Shown: in pieces, positions 33,987 through 42,783 of the stretch
Numbering within the stretch: position 1 is the stretch's first letter
Layout: each line of letters begins with the position of its first letter
NCBI RefSeq assembly: GCF_029625335.1
Contig: NZ_CP121111.1
Span: 248,001 to 312,000, forward strand
DNA length: 64,000 nucleotides
Source of the DNA: Flavobacterium nitratireducens
Lineage (GTDB): Bacteria > Bacteroidota > Bacteroidia > Flavobacteriales > Flavobacteriaceae
Direction: 5' to 3'
Program-made: the position numbers and the translations under genes
The notes under the pieces: model-generated
Told to the model about the DNA's origin: nothing
Databases searched by the model: none
The model's input: the letters and a program-made list of their open reading frames with translations, nothing else

Positions 33987-35231
33987 TTATATTACATTTT
34001 TTTTAGGTGCCTTTATATTTCCCACAAATTTATTTTTTAATATTTTCATATCTTCACTCACTTTTCTGTCCAGCACTTTAGCATAATGTTGAGTAGTTCT
34101 CAAGTTTTTATGACCTAGCATTTTACTTACGCTTTCGATAGGAACTCCATTAGTAAGTGTTACTGTTGTTGCAAAAGTATGTCTAGCAATGTGAAATGTA
34201 AGTTCTTTTTCAATTTCACAAACTCCAGCTATTTCTTTTAAATAAGCGTTCATTTTTTGGTTTGATAGAATAGGTAGTAGTTTATCCTCGTTGTTACATT
34301 GTGGATGATTTTCATATTTATCGATTATCATTTGTGTAACTGGAAGGATTGGGATTTTGGAAGCACTTTCTGTTTTTTGTCTGTGAGTGAATATCCATTT
34401 CTCGCCATCAATACCGAAGCTTATATGTGATTTTGTTAGGTTTTTGACATCAATGTATGCCAAACCTGTAAAGCAGCTAAAAAGGAAGATATCGCGAACT
34501 AGCGAAAGTCTTTCTGTTTTGAAATCTTTTTCAATTATGCTTTGAATTTCAGCTTCGGTCAAATAAACTCGTTCAACTTCTTTAACTTTTGATTTGTAGT
34601 TGGCAAAAGGATTTTTTTCTAACCAGTCATTGGCCAAGCAAAGCTTGATAATTTTATTGAAGTTTTTTAGGTATTTAACAGCTGTATTGTTAGCACAATT
34701 TCTAACGCTTCGTAACCAAAACTCGTAATCCGTAACAAAGGCGTGGTCAATCTTTGTAATATCAATATCTGAAACGTTGTATTTCCATTGCATAAACTCA
34801 ATAGTATGCTTGAGTGAAGTAGTGTAGCGTTCTAATGTTCCTGGAGCGTATTCTTTGCCAACGAGTTCCTTTATTTTGTTATTGTGGTCTTGAAAGATAG
34901 GAATTAGCATTCTTGCTCTTTCATCAACTCCTAGTATTTTGCTTTTGAGTGTTTCGGCTGTTACTGGAATTTTTTTGTGTACTAATTCCATTTGAATATC
35001 TATAATTTGAATTTTCAACATATCCAGATGGCTATTTATTGAACGAGCTTCTTCTGAGTTGCCTTTCATTTTGCCTGATTCTGTAGACCATTTGGATATT
35101 TCTACAAATCGGTTTGAACTCAATTCAATTCTTTTTCCATTGATTGTAATACGTGTGTAGATGGGTATTAAACCGTTTACACTGGCTTTGGCTCTCTTTG
35201 CGTAAAAGAGAATAGATACTTTTGTTTTCAT
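33987..35231 (-). CDS. Tyrosine recombinase / integrase (Bacteroidetes mobile-element type)
   Basis: Three parts are visible: an N-terminal arm-binding domain (KVSILFYAKRAKASVNGLIP), a SAM-like core-binding domain (about 105-205, IDHAFVTDYEFWLR) and the catalytic domain with His347-Ile-Ala-Arg350, His374 (LGHKNLRTTQHY) and nucleophile Tyr383. The place of the first catalytic Arg reads FTGLAYIDVKNL, so Arg I is missing, as in IntDOT-type integrases of Bacteroidetes conjugative elements. It sits 270 bases from tRNA-Ser, at the edge of the metal island and pointing into it, so it likely integrated this element. No mob or tra genes are in the window. Confidence 0.9.
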   Translation of the reverse strand: MKTKVSILFYAKRAKASVNGLIPIYTRITINGKRIELSSNRFVEISKWSTESGKMKGNSEEARSINSHLDMLKIQIIDIQMELVHKKIPVTAETLKSKILGVDERARMLIPIFQDHNNKIKELVGKEYAPGTLERYTTSLKHTIEFMQWKYNVSDIDITKIDHAFVTDYEFWLRSVRNCANNTAVKYLKNFNKIIKLCLANDWLEKNPFANYKSKVKEVERVYLTEAEIQSIIEKDFKTERLSLVRDIFLFSCFTGLAYIDVKNLTKSHISFGIDGEKWIFTHRQKTESASKIPILPVTQMIIDKYENHPQCNNEDKLLPILSNQKMNAYLKEIAGVCEIEKELTFHIARHTFATTVTLTNGVPIESVSKMLGHKNLRTTQHYAKVLDRKVSEDMKILKNKFVGNIKAPKKNVI

Positions 35232-35350
35232 CGTGGTAACCTTTTAGTTATTATTAAATTTAATTCTAATAAGACTAACACACAAGATGTACAATTTTTA
35301 AACTGGTCGTTGAACTGGTTGTAATGCCTTGTGAATGCTAGGTTGAGATA

Positions 35351-35395
35351 AAAATCGGTTACCCTAATTTCGGATAGTTTAGGGTAACCGATTTT
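35351..35395. repeat. 17-bp perfect inverted repeat between integrase and tRNA-Ser
   Basis: AAAATCGGTTACCCTAA (35351-35367) and TTAGGGTAACCGATTTT (35379-35395) are perfect complements around an 11-base spacer. Nearby 35300-35325 has a direct repeat AACTGGTcgttgAACTGGTtgt. The rest of 35232-35446 holds no gene. The position between the integrase and the tRNA fits an attachment-site or arm-site region, or a strong terminator; no long T-run adjoins the stem. Confidence 0.6.
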
Positions 35396-35446
35396 ATCCC
35401 TTTCAGTTCACGCATTAATGAATAATTTGATTGTATGGGAAAAGAA

Positions 35447-35480
35447 AAAACCCTTTAAATCATACGATTCAAAGGGTTTT
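35447..35480 (-). terminator. Terminator of tRNA-Ser
   Basis: AAAACCCTTT (35447-35456) pairs with AAAGGGTTTT (35471-35480). On the minus strand the stem ends in a T-run and lies 20 bases past the tRNA 3' end. Confidence 0.75.
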
Positions 35481-35500
35481 AATTCAATTTGTATTTCTAC

Positions 35501-35588
35501 TGGCGGAGAAAGAGGGATTCGAACCCCCGGACCTGTTACAGTCAACAGTTTTCAAGACTGCCGCATTCGACCGCTCTGCCATTTCTCC
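35501..35588 (-). tRNA. tRNA-Ser (anticodon UGA)
   Basis: On the minus strand an 88-nt gene starts GGAGAAATGGCAGAGCGG and ends TTCTCC-G-CCA with the CCA encoded. The 7-bp acceptor stem (GGAGAAA/TTTCTCC) is perfect, the anticodon loop reads CTTGAAA inside the stem GCAGT/ACTGT (anticodon TGA), a long variable arm (GTTGACTGTAACAGG) identifies a class II tRNA, and the T-arm GGGTTCGAATCCC is standard. The first base faces ribB, the 3' end faces the integrase, the usual side for element integration. Confidence 0.97.
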
Positions 35589-35734
35589 AATAAGGCACAA
35601 TCGTTTTGCGATTGCGAGTGCAAATATAGAATGTTTTTCCCGATAAAAAAATATAACATCAAGAAAAAATAAAATGTTTTTTTATTTTTTTAAATAAGGT
35701 GTTTTTCTAGATAGAAACTTACGATAATCCAGAA

Positions 35735-36868
35735 CTAATAATTGATATATTCTGTAATTTCAAGTCCATAACCTATCATTCCCACTCTTTTTGTTTGTGC
35801 AGAGTTAGATACTAAACGGATTTTTGAAATGTCGAGATCATGTAAAATTTGAGCTCCAATACCATAATCCTTAGTGTCTATGACTACTTTAGGTGCTTTC
35901 ATAGTTCCTTGGGCTTGTAATTCTTTTAACTCAGTAATGCGATTAAGTAAGTTTACTGCCGTCATATCCTGATTGATAAATATTACCGCCCCGCGTCCAT
36001 TTTCATTGATAATTTTAAACATTGAATCCAATTGCTGGTCAACATTATTAGTTAAGGTTCCTAATAAGTCATTGTTTACTTGTGACGAATGGATTCTTGT
36101 TAGAATAGGTTCACCAAGATTCCAGTTCCCTTTTGTTAGAGCAATATGGATTTGTTTATTGGTTATTTGTTCGTAGGCTCTCAATCGGTATGTTCCAAAA
36201 CGAGTGTTGATATCAAAATCTTCTTTTTTAACGATGATACTATCGTGTTGCATTCGATAGGCAACAAGCGCTTCTATAGAAACAATTTTCATATCGAATT
36301 TTTTAGCAATTTTGACCAATTGAGGTAACCTTGCCATTGTGCCATCTTCATTCATTACTTCAACAATAACTCCAGCAGGTTTAAACCCAGCTAATCTTGC
36401 GAAGTCTATTGCAGCTTCAGTATGACCAGTTCTTCTTAAAACACCACCTTCTTTAGCAATTAGAGGAAAGATATGTCCAGGTCTAGCTAAATCATGGGGT
36501 TTAGTAGCAGGATTTGTTAATGCTAAAATTGTTTTAGCTCTATCCGATGCCGAAATTCCCGTTGTTACTCCGTTTCCTCTTAAATCTACCGAAACTGTAA
36601 ATGCGGTTTCCATAGGATCAGTATTATTGCTAACCATTACTTGAAGACCTAGTTCTTTACAACGACTTTCGCTTAACGGAGCACAAATTAATCCGCGACC
36701 GTGAGTGGCCATGAAATTAATCATTTCAGGAGTCGCTTTTTCTGCTGCGGCTAAAAAATCACCTTCATTTTCTCTGTTTTCATCATCAACAACTAAGATG
36801 ATTTTTCCTTGACGGATATCTTCAATTGCTTCTTCAATTGTGTTAAGTTTTATTTTATCTTTTACCAT
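35735..36868 (-). CDS. ribB: 3,4-dihydroxy-2-butanone 4-phosphate synthase with degenerate RibA domain
   Basis: The N-terminal 200 residues are a normal DHBP synthase: VVDDENRENEGDF (residues 27-37), MATHGRGLICAPL, and GHIFPLIAKEGGVLRRTGHTE with the catalytic His/Glu. The C-terminal half has the fold sequence of GTP cyclohydrolase II (FGTYRLRAYEQ, DYGIGAQILHDL, GYGLEITEY) but the zinc site is gone: the family has Cys-x10-Cys-x-Cys after RVHS, and here the text is IHSSQVNNDLLGTLTNNVDQ without any Cys. It therefore makes DHBP for riboflavin but probably not the RibA product, a RibBX-like form. Another ribA should exist elsewhere. It follows lptF with a 1-base gap. Confidence 0.9.
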   Translation of the reverse strand: MVKDKIKLNTIEEAIEDIRQGKIILVVDDENRENEGDFLAAAEKATPEMINFMATHGRGLICAPLSESRCKELGLQVMVSNNTDPMETAFTVSVDLRGNGVTTGISASDRAKTILALTNPATKPHDLARPGHIFPLIAKEGGVLRRTGHTEAAIDFARLAGFKPAGVIVEVMNEDGTMARLPQLVKIAKKFDMKIVSIEALVAYRMQHDSIIVKKEDFDINTRFGTYRLRAYEQITNKQIHIALTKGNWNLGEPILTRIHSSQVNNDLLGTLTNNVDQQLDSMFKIINENGRGAVIFINQDMTAVNLLNRITELKELQAQGTMKAPKVVIDTKDYGIGAQILHDLDISKIRLVSNSAQTKRVGMIGYGLEITEYINY

Positions 36869-36869
36869 T

Positions 36870-38327
36870 TTAGGTGTTTTTATTTTTATTAGGGATGATT
36901 TTTTGAAAAAGTTTTTGAACAGGGGCTAAAATTACATCCATGTTTATTAAACCAATGTCATTTGTAGCTCGGTATGTTAATAATATTGCTAGTGGAGTTA
37001 ATATTATTGAAGACATCCATGAGCCCATAAATGGTGTCATTCCATTTTCCTGAGCAAATCTTTTTCCAAAAGTGTTGATAAAGTGAAACGATATAAATAT
37101 TAATACCGCAAAAATAATAGGTAAGCCAAGACCTCCTTTTCTGATAATTGCTCCAAGTGGTGCTCCAATAAAAAACATCATGATACAACCATAGGCAATA
37201 ACAAACTTATCATATAAAGCCAATAAGTGTGTGTTGATGTTTTTTTGTTTCACTTCTAGATTTGTTTTACTTCCTTCAATACTGTAACCTACACTGTTTA
37301 GATTATTAGTGGCATTGGATAAAATACTTACTTTTGCAGTATTATCGTATAATGATAGAATATCAAAAGGTAATTTTTTTTGCTTTTTCTCTGCTGCTAT
37401 ATTTCCAGGATTGTTAAAAGTAGTATTTTGAATAATAGTTCTTTGATTAATATTTTCAGAATAGGATGCAATTTCTGTTTTGAAATCTTTTTTCAAAGAA
37501 TCTAGGGTATAATTTAATTCGTTTACATTAAGCATTGTATTCGAATTCGTAACTTTTTCTTTGTCGGCATCAATATCGTTTAATTGTGACAAATCAATAT
37601 TGATTGTGTATTTTTTAAACGAACTTTTGGCAAAAGGATATTTCTTTCTGTCGTTAAATTGTCTAGGAGTAATGTCTTCGTAGTAATTACCGTTGTTTAA
37701 AACGAGTTGTAAAATACTGGATTGTTCACTACTAATCAATTCTCCATCTTTAGCTTTAATAACGGTTTTGCCACCCTCACCACTCACAGGTTTTTTATGA
37801 ATGGTAATTCCTTTAAGTATGTTGCCGTTTTCGCCTAATTTTTTATCAACTCTAATATTGTAAAAACCTACATCACTAAATTGTCCTTCGGTTATTGCCA
37901 TAGCAGGTTTTAATTGTGCTATGTTTTTTCTGAAATTAATAAACTTATATTCAGCATAAGGAATTACATTATTAGCAAATAGGAAAGCAACAAAACTGAG
38001 GAAAATAATGAAAATAGTAAGACCTCTCATGGCTCTTTGCAAGGAGATTCCAGAGGATTTCATTGCAGCAAATTCATAATTCTCGGCAAGATTTCCAAAA
38101 GTCATAATTGACGATAGTAGTACAGAAAGAGGTAATACTAAAGGAACAATTCTAGGCATAGAGAAAAGCAAGAATTTGATAATCATCGTGATATCTAAGT
38201 CTTTCCCTGCTAGTTCAGCTATAAATAGCCAAATAGTTTGCAATATGAATATAAAAAACAAGATTACAAATACCGTAGCAAATGTAATCAAGTATGTTTT
38301 TAATAAGTATTTATCGAGAATTTTCAC
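36870..38327 (-). CDS. LptF/LptG-family permease (YjgP/YjgQ)
   Basis: Begins with GTG (KILDKYLLKTYLITFATVFV). Membrane segments occur near residues 12-35, 50-75 (IIKFLLFSMPRIVPLVLPLS) and 100-120, then a long periplasmic region (about 125-355, jellyroll-type strands), then three C-terminal membrane segments (CIMMFFIGAPLGAIIRKGGL, LPIIFAVLIFISFHFINTFG). This is the LptF/G layout: with LptB it extracts lipopolysaccharide from the inner membrane. The periplasmic loop is longer than in E. coli, as is usual in Bacteroidota. It lies between lolA and ribB in one minus-strand operon. Which paralogue (F or G) cannot be told here. Confidence 0.88.
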   Translation of the reverse strand: MKILDKYLLKTYLITFATVFVILFFIFILQTIWLFIAELAGKDLDITMIIKFLLFSMPRIVPLVLPLSVLLSSIMTFGNLAENYEFAAMKSSGISLQRAMRGLTIFIIFLSFVAFLFANNVIPYAEYKFINFRKNIAQLKPAMAITEGQFSDVGFYNIRVDKKLGENGNILKGITIHKKPVSGEGGKTVIKAKDGELISSEQSSILQLVLNNGNYYEDITPRQFNDRKKYPFAKSSFKKYTINIDLSQLNDIDADKEKVTNSNTMLNVNELNYTLDSLKKDFKTEIASYSENINQRTIIQNTTFNNPGNIAAEKKQKKLPFDILSLYDNTAKVSILSNATNNLNSVGYSIEGSKTNLEVKQKNINTHLLALYDKFVIAYGCIMMFFIGAPLGAIIRKGGLGLPIIFAVLIFISFHFINTFGKRFAQENGMTPFMGSWMSSIILTPLAILLTYRATNDIGLINMDVILAPVQKLFQKIIPNKNKNT

Positions 38328-38335
38328 GTAAAGTA

Positions 38336-38977
38336 TTAATCTAATTTATTGATGTAGTAATTTGGGTATTTATTAGCTACAAAGGTAAATTGATTTTTTG
38401 ATAAAGGTTGATTGGTTTTAAAAGAATTAACGGTTAAAGTGGTTTTAGTTCCTTTTTTTCCAGTTTCGATTAAGTTGTAGATGTGTTTTGTTTGTACATC
38501 AATACCTAAAAGAATTTCTTTTCTTTGGTCTTTAGCGTTAATTGGAATTAATTTGATGTATTGAATTTTTCTTCCTCTTACATTTTGTAAAATATCCATC
38601 GAATATTTGTAACCACTATTAAAGAAAGTAAGCATTTTAGAAGGAGTCACAGCATTGTCATCATTTTCGTTTACAGATGAAATGTTTACTTCTTCGTCTT
38701 CAGGAACAATGGTATAGGTTTTTTTACCGTCAAATATTTTAGTCATTCCCATAAAGTTAAGTACATATTGATTTCCTTTTAGGGTAACATTTCCTTTGCT
38801 ATCTTGATTGATATTTTCTTTACTATTATTAAGTGAGTATTTAAAATCAATTACAATATTGTTGTAGCTTTTTACTTTGGCAGTAACTTGGTCTAAAAGA
38901 GCTTTGGCTTTTTTGTCTTGTGCTTGGCTTGTAAAAGAAATAAGTAAAAAAAATGTAATTTGAATAAGCTTTTTCAT
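38336..38977 (-). CDS. lolA: LolA-like outer-membrane lipoprotein carrier
   Basis: I take ATG 38977 (MKKLIQITFFLLISFTSQAQ), which begins a signal peptide and follows the ftsK stop by 4 bases; the longer frame would overlap ftsK by 83 bases. The mature protein shows the half-barrel pattern of LolA: KVKSYNNIVIDFKYSL, GNVTLKGNQYVLNF, KTYTIVPEDEEVNIS, and a C-terminal strand with NQFTFVANKYPNY. It would chaperone lipoproteins through the periplasm. Sequence similarity to E. coli LolA is low, as in the flavobacterial family, so the call rests on fold pattern and the ftsK-lolA gene order. Confidence 0.82.
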   Translation of the reverse strand: MKKLIQITFFLLISFTSQAQDKKAKALLDQVTAKVKSYNNIVIDFKYSLNNSKENINQDSKGNVTLKGNQYVLNFMGMTKIFDGKKTYTIVPEDEEVNISSVNENDDNAVTPSKMLTFFNSGYKYSMDILQNVRGRKIQYIKLIPINAKDQRKEILLGIDVQTKHIYNLIETGKKGTKTTLTVNSFKTNQPLSKNQFTFVANKYPNYYINKLD

Positions 38978-38981
38978 TGTA

Positions 38982-41360
38982 TTAATTGTTTTCTTCATTA
39001 TTAAAAAATTGATCAAGAGCTTGCATGTCAGAGATATTAACAGCACGTGCTTTACTTCCTTCAAAAGGACCTACAATTCCAGCAGCTTCCAGTTGATCAA
39101 TTAGTCGGCCGGCTCTATTATAACCTAATTTAAGTTTACGCTGTAGCAAAGAGGCCGATCCTTGTTGTGCGTTTACGATAATTTCTGCTGCTTCTCTAAA
39201 CAAAGAATCTCTTTCGGAAATATCTATATCAAGATTAATGCCATTTTCTTCTCCCACATATTCAGGAAGTAAGTAGGCGGTAGCATATGCTTTTTGTGAA
39301 CCAATAAAATCGGTGATTTTTTCTACCTCAGGTGTGTCGATAAAGGCACATTGAACACGTACTACATCATTTCCATTAGTGTATAATAAATCGCCACGAC
39401 CTATTAATTGATCAGCACCTTGCGTATCTAAAATGGTTCTGGAGTCAATTTTAGAAGTTACTCTAAAGGCAATCCTAGCAGGGAAGTTGGCTTTAATCAA
39501 ACCTGTAATTACGTTTACCGACGGTCTTTGAGTAGCAATAATTAAGTGTATACCAATTGCACGGGCTAATTGCGCCAATCTAGCAATGGGAACTTCTACT
39601 TCTTTACCAGCGGTCATAATTAAGTCGGCAAACTCGTCTACTACAAGTATGATATAAGGTAAAAAGCGGTGTCCGTTTTCAGGATTTAATTTGCGCGATT
39701 TGAATTTTTCGTTGTATTCTTTAATGTTACGCACCATAGCGTCTTTTAATAAAGAATAACGGTTGTCCATCTCCACACAAAGCGAATTCAATGTATTGAT
39801 TACTTTGGCATTATCAGTAATAATAGCATCTTCAACATCAGGAAGTTTTGCTAAATAATGTCTTTCGATTTTGTTAAATAAAGTAAGTTCTACTTTTTTA
39901 GGGTCAACCAATACAAATTTTACTTCGGCTGGATGTTTTTTGTATAATAATGAAGTCAAAACAGCATTTAAACCAACTGATTTTCCTTGACCAGTTGCTC
40001 CCGCCATCAAAAGGTGAGGCATTTTAGCCAAATCGACAACGAAAGTTTCGTTAGAAATGGTTTTTCCAAGTGCCACAGGCAATTCCATTTCGGCTTCTTG
40101 AAATTTAGTAGAGCCAATAACACTTTTCATCGAAACCATTGTTGGGTTTTTATTTGGTACTTCAATACCAATGGTTCCTTTACCTGGAATAGGAGCGATG
40201 ATACGGATTCCTAGAGCCGAAAGTGATAAAGCGATATCGTCTTCTAAACTTTTAATCTTAGAAATTCGGATACCAGCTTCAGGAACAATTTCGTATAAAG
40301 TAACCGATGGACCTACTGTTGCCTTAATTTGAGCAATCTCAATTTTGTAGTTACGAAGAGTATCGACAATTTTATTCTTGTTTTCCTCTAATTCTTCTTG
40401 GTTGATAGTGATACCACCTGTAGAGTACTCTTTTAGTAAATCAATGGTTGGGAATTTGTAATTCGACAAGTCTAATGTTGGGTCAAATAAACCAAAATCA
40501 GAAACCAATCGAGCGGCAAGATTTTCTTCAAGGACTTCTTCTTCAGAAGCTGCTTCAATCACAAATTCTTCATTGATGGCAACAGGAATAGCTGGGATTT
40601 TCTCAGCAGTAGGTGATTTAGATATTGGATCTAAATTAATTTCTGATGGGTGATTGATAGTTGGTTTTAAAGCTTCTTTGTTAATTTCAAACTGAGAAGG
40701 TTTAAATTCTGGAATTTTTTCGGCAACAACTTCTTGTACTTCTTCCTCTTCGGTGATTGCAAATTCTTCTAAATTATAGGCGGAAGCCGCATCCATTTTA
40801 GGGGCAGCGATATTATTTTCTGGTGTGATTTCGTTTTTACTACTTTCAAAAAAAGATTGAATCTTTTCGGGAGATAATTTTAGTTTGAAAATGGTATAAA
40901 TTACTAATCCAAAAATTAATAGTAAAAGTGTTCCGGTTTTCCCGATATAATCTTGAAGTAAAATATTGATTTCGTAGCCAATAGTTCCTCCTAATTCAGG
41001 TAAAGATGTGGCAAAAAAACCAAACAGGACTGATACATTAATCATTACAAATAAGTCCCAAAACCAGATGATTTTGAGTTTTCGGCTAGATAATCCAAGT
41101 ATCAAGAAGATTCCGCTCAAAAATAATAAACGAACAAAAAGGAAAGAAGCTAAACCAAAACCTTGATAAACGATTAAATTAGCTAGGTAAGCACCAAACT
41201 TTCCTAGCCAATTTTTTACTGTTTCAGTTCTGTTCGATAGTTCAAGAACAGCACTTTGATCTTCTTGTCCATAAATATAGAAAGAGACAAAAGCAACTAA
41301 TAAAGCAATAGAAAAAAGCACGAGTAAACAACCTAAAATAGTTTTATGCTGCTTGGACAT
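38982..41360 (-). CDS. ftsK: DNA translocase FtsK
   Basis: Four N-terminal membrane segments (LGCLLVLFSIALLVAFVSFY, FLFVRLLFLSGIFLILGL, LFVMINVSVLFGFFATSL, GTLLLLIFGLVIYTIFKL) are followed by an acidic linker and the motor: GATGQGKSVGLNAV Walker A with Lys460, LVDPKKVELTLF, ILVVDEFADLI (Walker B) and IATQRPSVNVITG. The C-terminal gamma winged helix (residues about 730-790) has LLQRKLKLGYNRAGRLIDQ. It pumps DNA at the division septum toward dif. Upstream, the minus-strand frame reads KVFKSWEM into this start, so the true start is probably ATG 41436 (MAKTTKKETLDAE) with a small indel near 41400; see findings. Confidence 0.95.
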   Translation of the reverse strand: MSKQHKTILGCLLVLFSIALLVAFVSFYIYGQEDQSAVLELSNRTETVKNWLGKFGAYLANLIVYQGFGLASFLFVRLLFLSGIFLILGLSSRKLKIIWFWDLFVMINVSVLFGFFATSLPELGGTIGYEINILLQDYIGKTGTLLLLIFGLVIYTIFKLKLSPEKIQSFFESSKNEITPENNIAAPKMDAASAYNLEEFAITEEEEVQEVVAEKIPEFKPSQFEINKEALKPTINHPSEINLDPISKSPTAEKIPAIPVAINEEFVIEAASEEEVLEENLAARLVSDFGLFDPTLDLSNYKFPTIDLLKEYSTGGITINQEELEENKNKIVDTLRNYKIEIAQIKATVGPSVTLYEIVPEAGIRISKIKSLEDDIALSLSALGIRIIAPIPGKGTIGIEVPNKNPTMVSMKSVIGSTKFQEAEMELPVALGKTISNETFVVDLAKMPHLLMAGATGQGKSVGLNAVLTSLLYKKHPAEVKFVLVDPKKVELTLFNKIERHYLAKLPDVEDAIITDNAKVINTLNSLCVEMDNRYSLLKDAMVRNIKEYNEKFKSRKLNPENGHRFLPYIILVVDEFADLIMTAGKEVEVPIARLAQLARAIGIHLIIATQRPSVNVITGLIKANFPARIAFRVTSKIDSRTILDTQGADQLIGRGDLLYTNGNDVVRVQCAFIDTPEVEKITDFIGSQKAYATAYLLPEYVGEENGINLDIDISERDSLFREAAEIIVNAQQGSASLLQRKLKLGYNRAGRLIDQLEAAGIVGPFEGSKARAVNISDMQALDQFFNNEENN

Positions 41361-41457
41361 TTCCCATGATTTAAAAACTTTAGTTTTAGAATTATTGTTC
41401 AGCGTCTAAAGTCTCTTTTTTTGTTGTTTTTGCCATTCTATAATGTAACTTAATCTT

Positions 41458-41832
41458 TTAAATAAAGTGAGGTACGTATATGATTAAACCAATAATAATT
41501 GCTGTCATAGCTGCAAAAAATACAGAACCAGCAGCAATATCCTTTATGAAACCAATTTTTTCGTGGTAATCGGGATGGATAAAATCGGCTATTTTTTCTA
41601 CTGCAGTGTTCAATCCTTCAATGCTTAGTACTAAACCTATTGCAAAAGTTTGAAATAACCACTCTGTTTGGTTTAATCCAATAACAAATCCTGTTATCGT
41701 TAAAATAACACCTAGAGAGGTTTGAACCATTACACTATGTTCAGTGGAGATGAGTTTTAAAGCACCTCTTACAGCGAAGCCAACACTTTTTAACCTTCCA
41801 GAAACAAAGGTATTGTCTTTTTGAAAAGCCAT
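41458..41832 (-). CDS. Diacylglycerol/undecaprenol kinase family protein
   Basis: A 124-residue membrane protein with three hydrophobic helices and the DgkA-family signature: GFAVRGALKLISTEHSVMVQ, then LVLSIEGLNTAVEKIADFI (the conserved E-x-L-N-T-A-x-E catalytic stretch) and IGFIKDIAAGSVFFAAMTA. In Bacteroidota this family may phosphorylate undecaprenol or diacylglycerol to recycle lipid carriers. It lies 10 bases behind tpx and 97 before the ftsK start, in the same operon direction. The exact lipid substrate is not readable from sequence. Confidence 0.88.
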   Translation of the reverse strand: MAFQKDNTFVSGRLKSVGFAVRGALKLISTEHSVMVQTSLGVILTITGFVIGLNQTEWLFQTFAIGLVLSIEGLNTAVEKIADFIHPDYHEKIGFIKDIAAGSVFFAAMTAIIIGLIIYVPHFI

Positions 41833-41842
41833 TAATTAAAAA

Positions 41843-42340
41843 TTAAAGTACTGCTAATGCAGCTTCATAATTAGGTTCGTTAGCAATTTCAACAACTTGC
41901 TCAGTGTGTAAAATTGTACCGTCTGCATCAGCTACAATTAACACTCTAGAATGTAAACCTTTTAGAGGACCATCAACAATTTCTAATCCATTAGCTTTAC
42001 CAAAACTTCCTTCTTGAAAATCAGATAAATTGATTACATTTTCAATTCCTTCTGCACCACAAAAACGTTTTTGAGCAAATGGTAAATCTCTAGAAATACA
42101 TAAAACAGCTGTGTTTTCTAAATTAGCTGCTGTTTCATTAAATTTTCTTACTGAAGTAGCACATGTTCCTGTATCAATACTAGGGAAAATATTTAAAACT
42201 AATTTTTTTCCACTAAAATCGCTCAAAGAAGCTACGGAAAGATCGTTTTTTACTAATTTAAAATCTGCCAATTTTGAACCTACTTTTGGTAATTCACCCG
42301 CAGTGTTTATTGGATTTCCTCCTAATGTAATTGAAGCCAT
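41843..42340 (-). CDS. tpx: Thiol peroxidase
   Basis: ATG 42340 (MASITLGGNPINTAG) is chosen; the longer frame adds eight residues absent from the family. The Tpx signature is complete: peroxidatic Cys in FPSIDTGTCATSVRKFN, resolving Cys in SRDLPFAQKRFCGAEGIENV, and SDFQEGSFGKANG at the end of the fold. At 165 residues it is full length. It reduces hydroperoxides with thioredoxin as donor, in the cytoplasm. It is the first gene of the tpx-dgk-ftsK-lolA-lptF-ribB run, preceded by a terminator at 42468-42497 that closes the upstream transcript. Confidence 0.95.
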   Translation of the reverse strand: MASITLGGNPINTAGELPKVGSKLADFKLVKNDLSVASLSDFSGKKLVLNIFPSIDTGTCATSVRKFNETAANLENTAVLCISRDLPFAQKRFCGAEGIENVINLSDFQEGSFGKANGLEIVDGPLKGLHSRVLIVADADGTILHTEQVVEIANEPNYEAALAVL

Positions 42341-42467
42341 AATTAATTTTTTAATGAGGTTCAAAAGTATGAAAATTATTTAAGAATTGGGATTCTGATG
42401 AAAGATTTTAAATCAGGAAGGAAGGTTTTTTAATGCAGTGAAAATGGGAGAAATAGGGGTAAACGCA

Positions 42468-42497
42468 AAAAAATGCAATCAATAATGATGCATTTTA
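42468..42497 (-). terminator. Terminator after the DUF6952 gene
   Basis: AAATGCA (42471-42477) and TGCATTT (42489-42495) form a stem with an 11-base loop; on the minus strand a T-run follows. It lies 29 bases past the end of the 85-residue gene. Confidence 0.65.
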
Positions 42498-42523
42498 GTG
42501 CTTTTTTTAGGGTTTAAAATGTA

Positions 42524-42781
42524 TTATTTGTCGATGGAACCCAATACTCTTTTCATAAAAGTATTTAATGCTTCTTTTTTATCGGTTCCGTCTTTAATTA
42601 ATTTGTGTACTTCAAGTGCACCGTACATATTTGAAATTAATTCACCAATAACATCTAGTTCTTCGTCTTTAAGTGAAGAAACCTCTGTTAATGCTTCTAA
42701 TACTTCAATAGTTTCGATGATATAATCTTGATCGTTTTCTTCAATAAACTGTGTCAGTTGTTTGATTACAGGTAATTTCAT
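42524..42781 (-). CDS. Small conserved protein, DUF6952-like
   Basis: An 85-residue, acidic, all-helical protein (KLPVIKQLTQFIEENDQDYI, IGELISNMYGALEVHKLIKD). It matches the style of DUF6952 proteins found behind thioredoxin genes in Flavobacteriia. No cysteine or catalytic motif is visible and no function is known. It lies downstream of the peroxiredoxin and thioredoxin genes on the same strand, with a palindromic repeat between it and the thioredoxin gene. A role in the same stress pathway is inferred from linkage only. Confidence 0.7.
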   Translation of the reverse strand: MKLPVIKQLTQFIEENDQDYIIETIEVLEALTEVSSLKDEELDVIGELISNMYGALEVHKLIKDGTDKKEALNTFMKRVLGSIDK

Positions 42782-42783
42782 TT

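Noticed and set aside
33987..35231. Prophage integrase
   Set aside because: No structural, packaging or lysis genes are near. Cargo is metal resistance, and the integrase is of the Bacteroidetes ICE style.
35418..35672. Short plus-strand ORFs across the tRNA gene
   Set aside because: They are antisense to tRNA-Ser and its terminator; such ORFs are common spurious calls.
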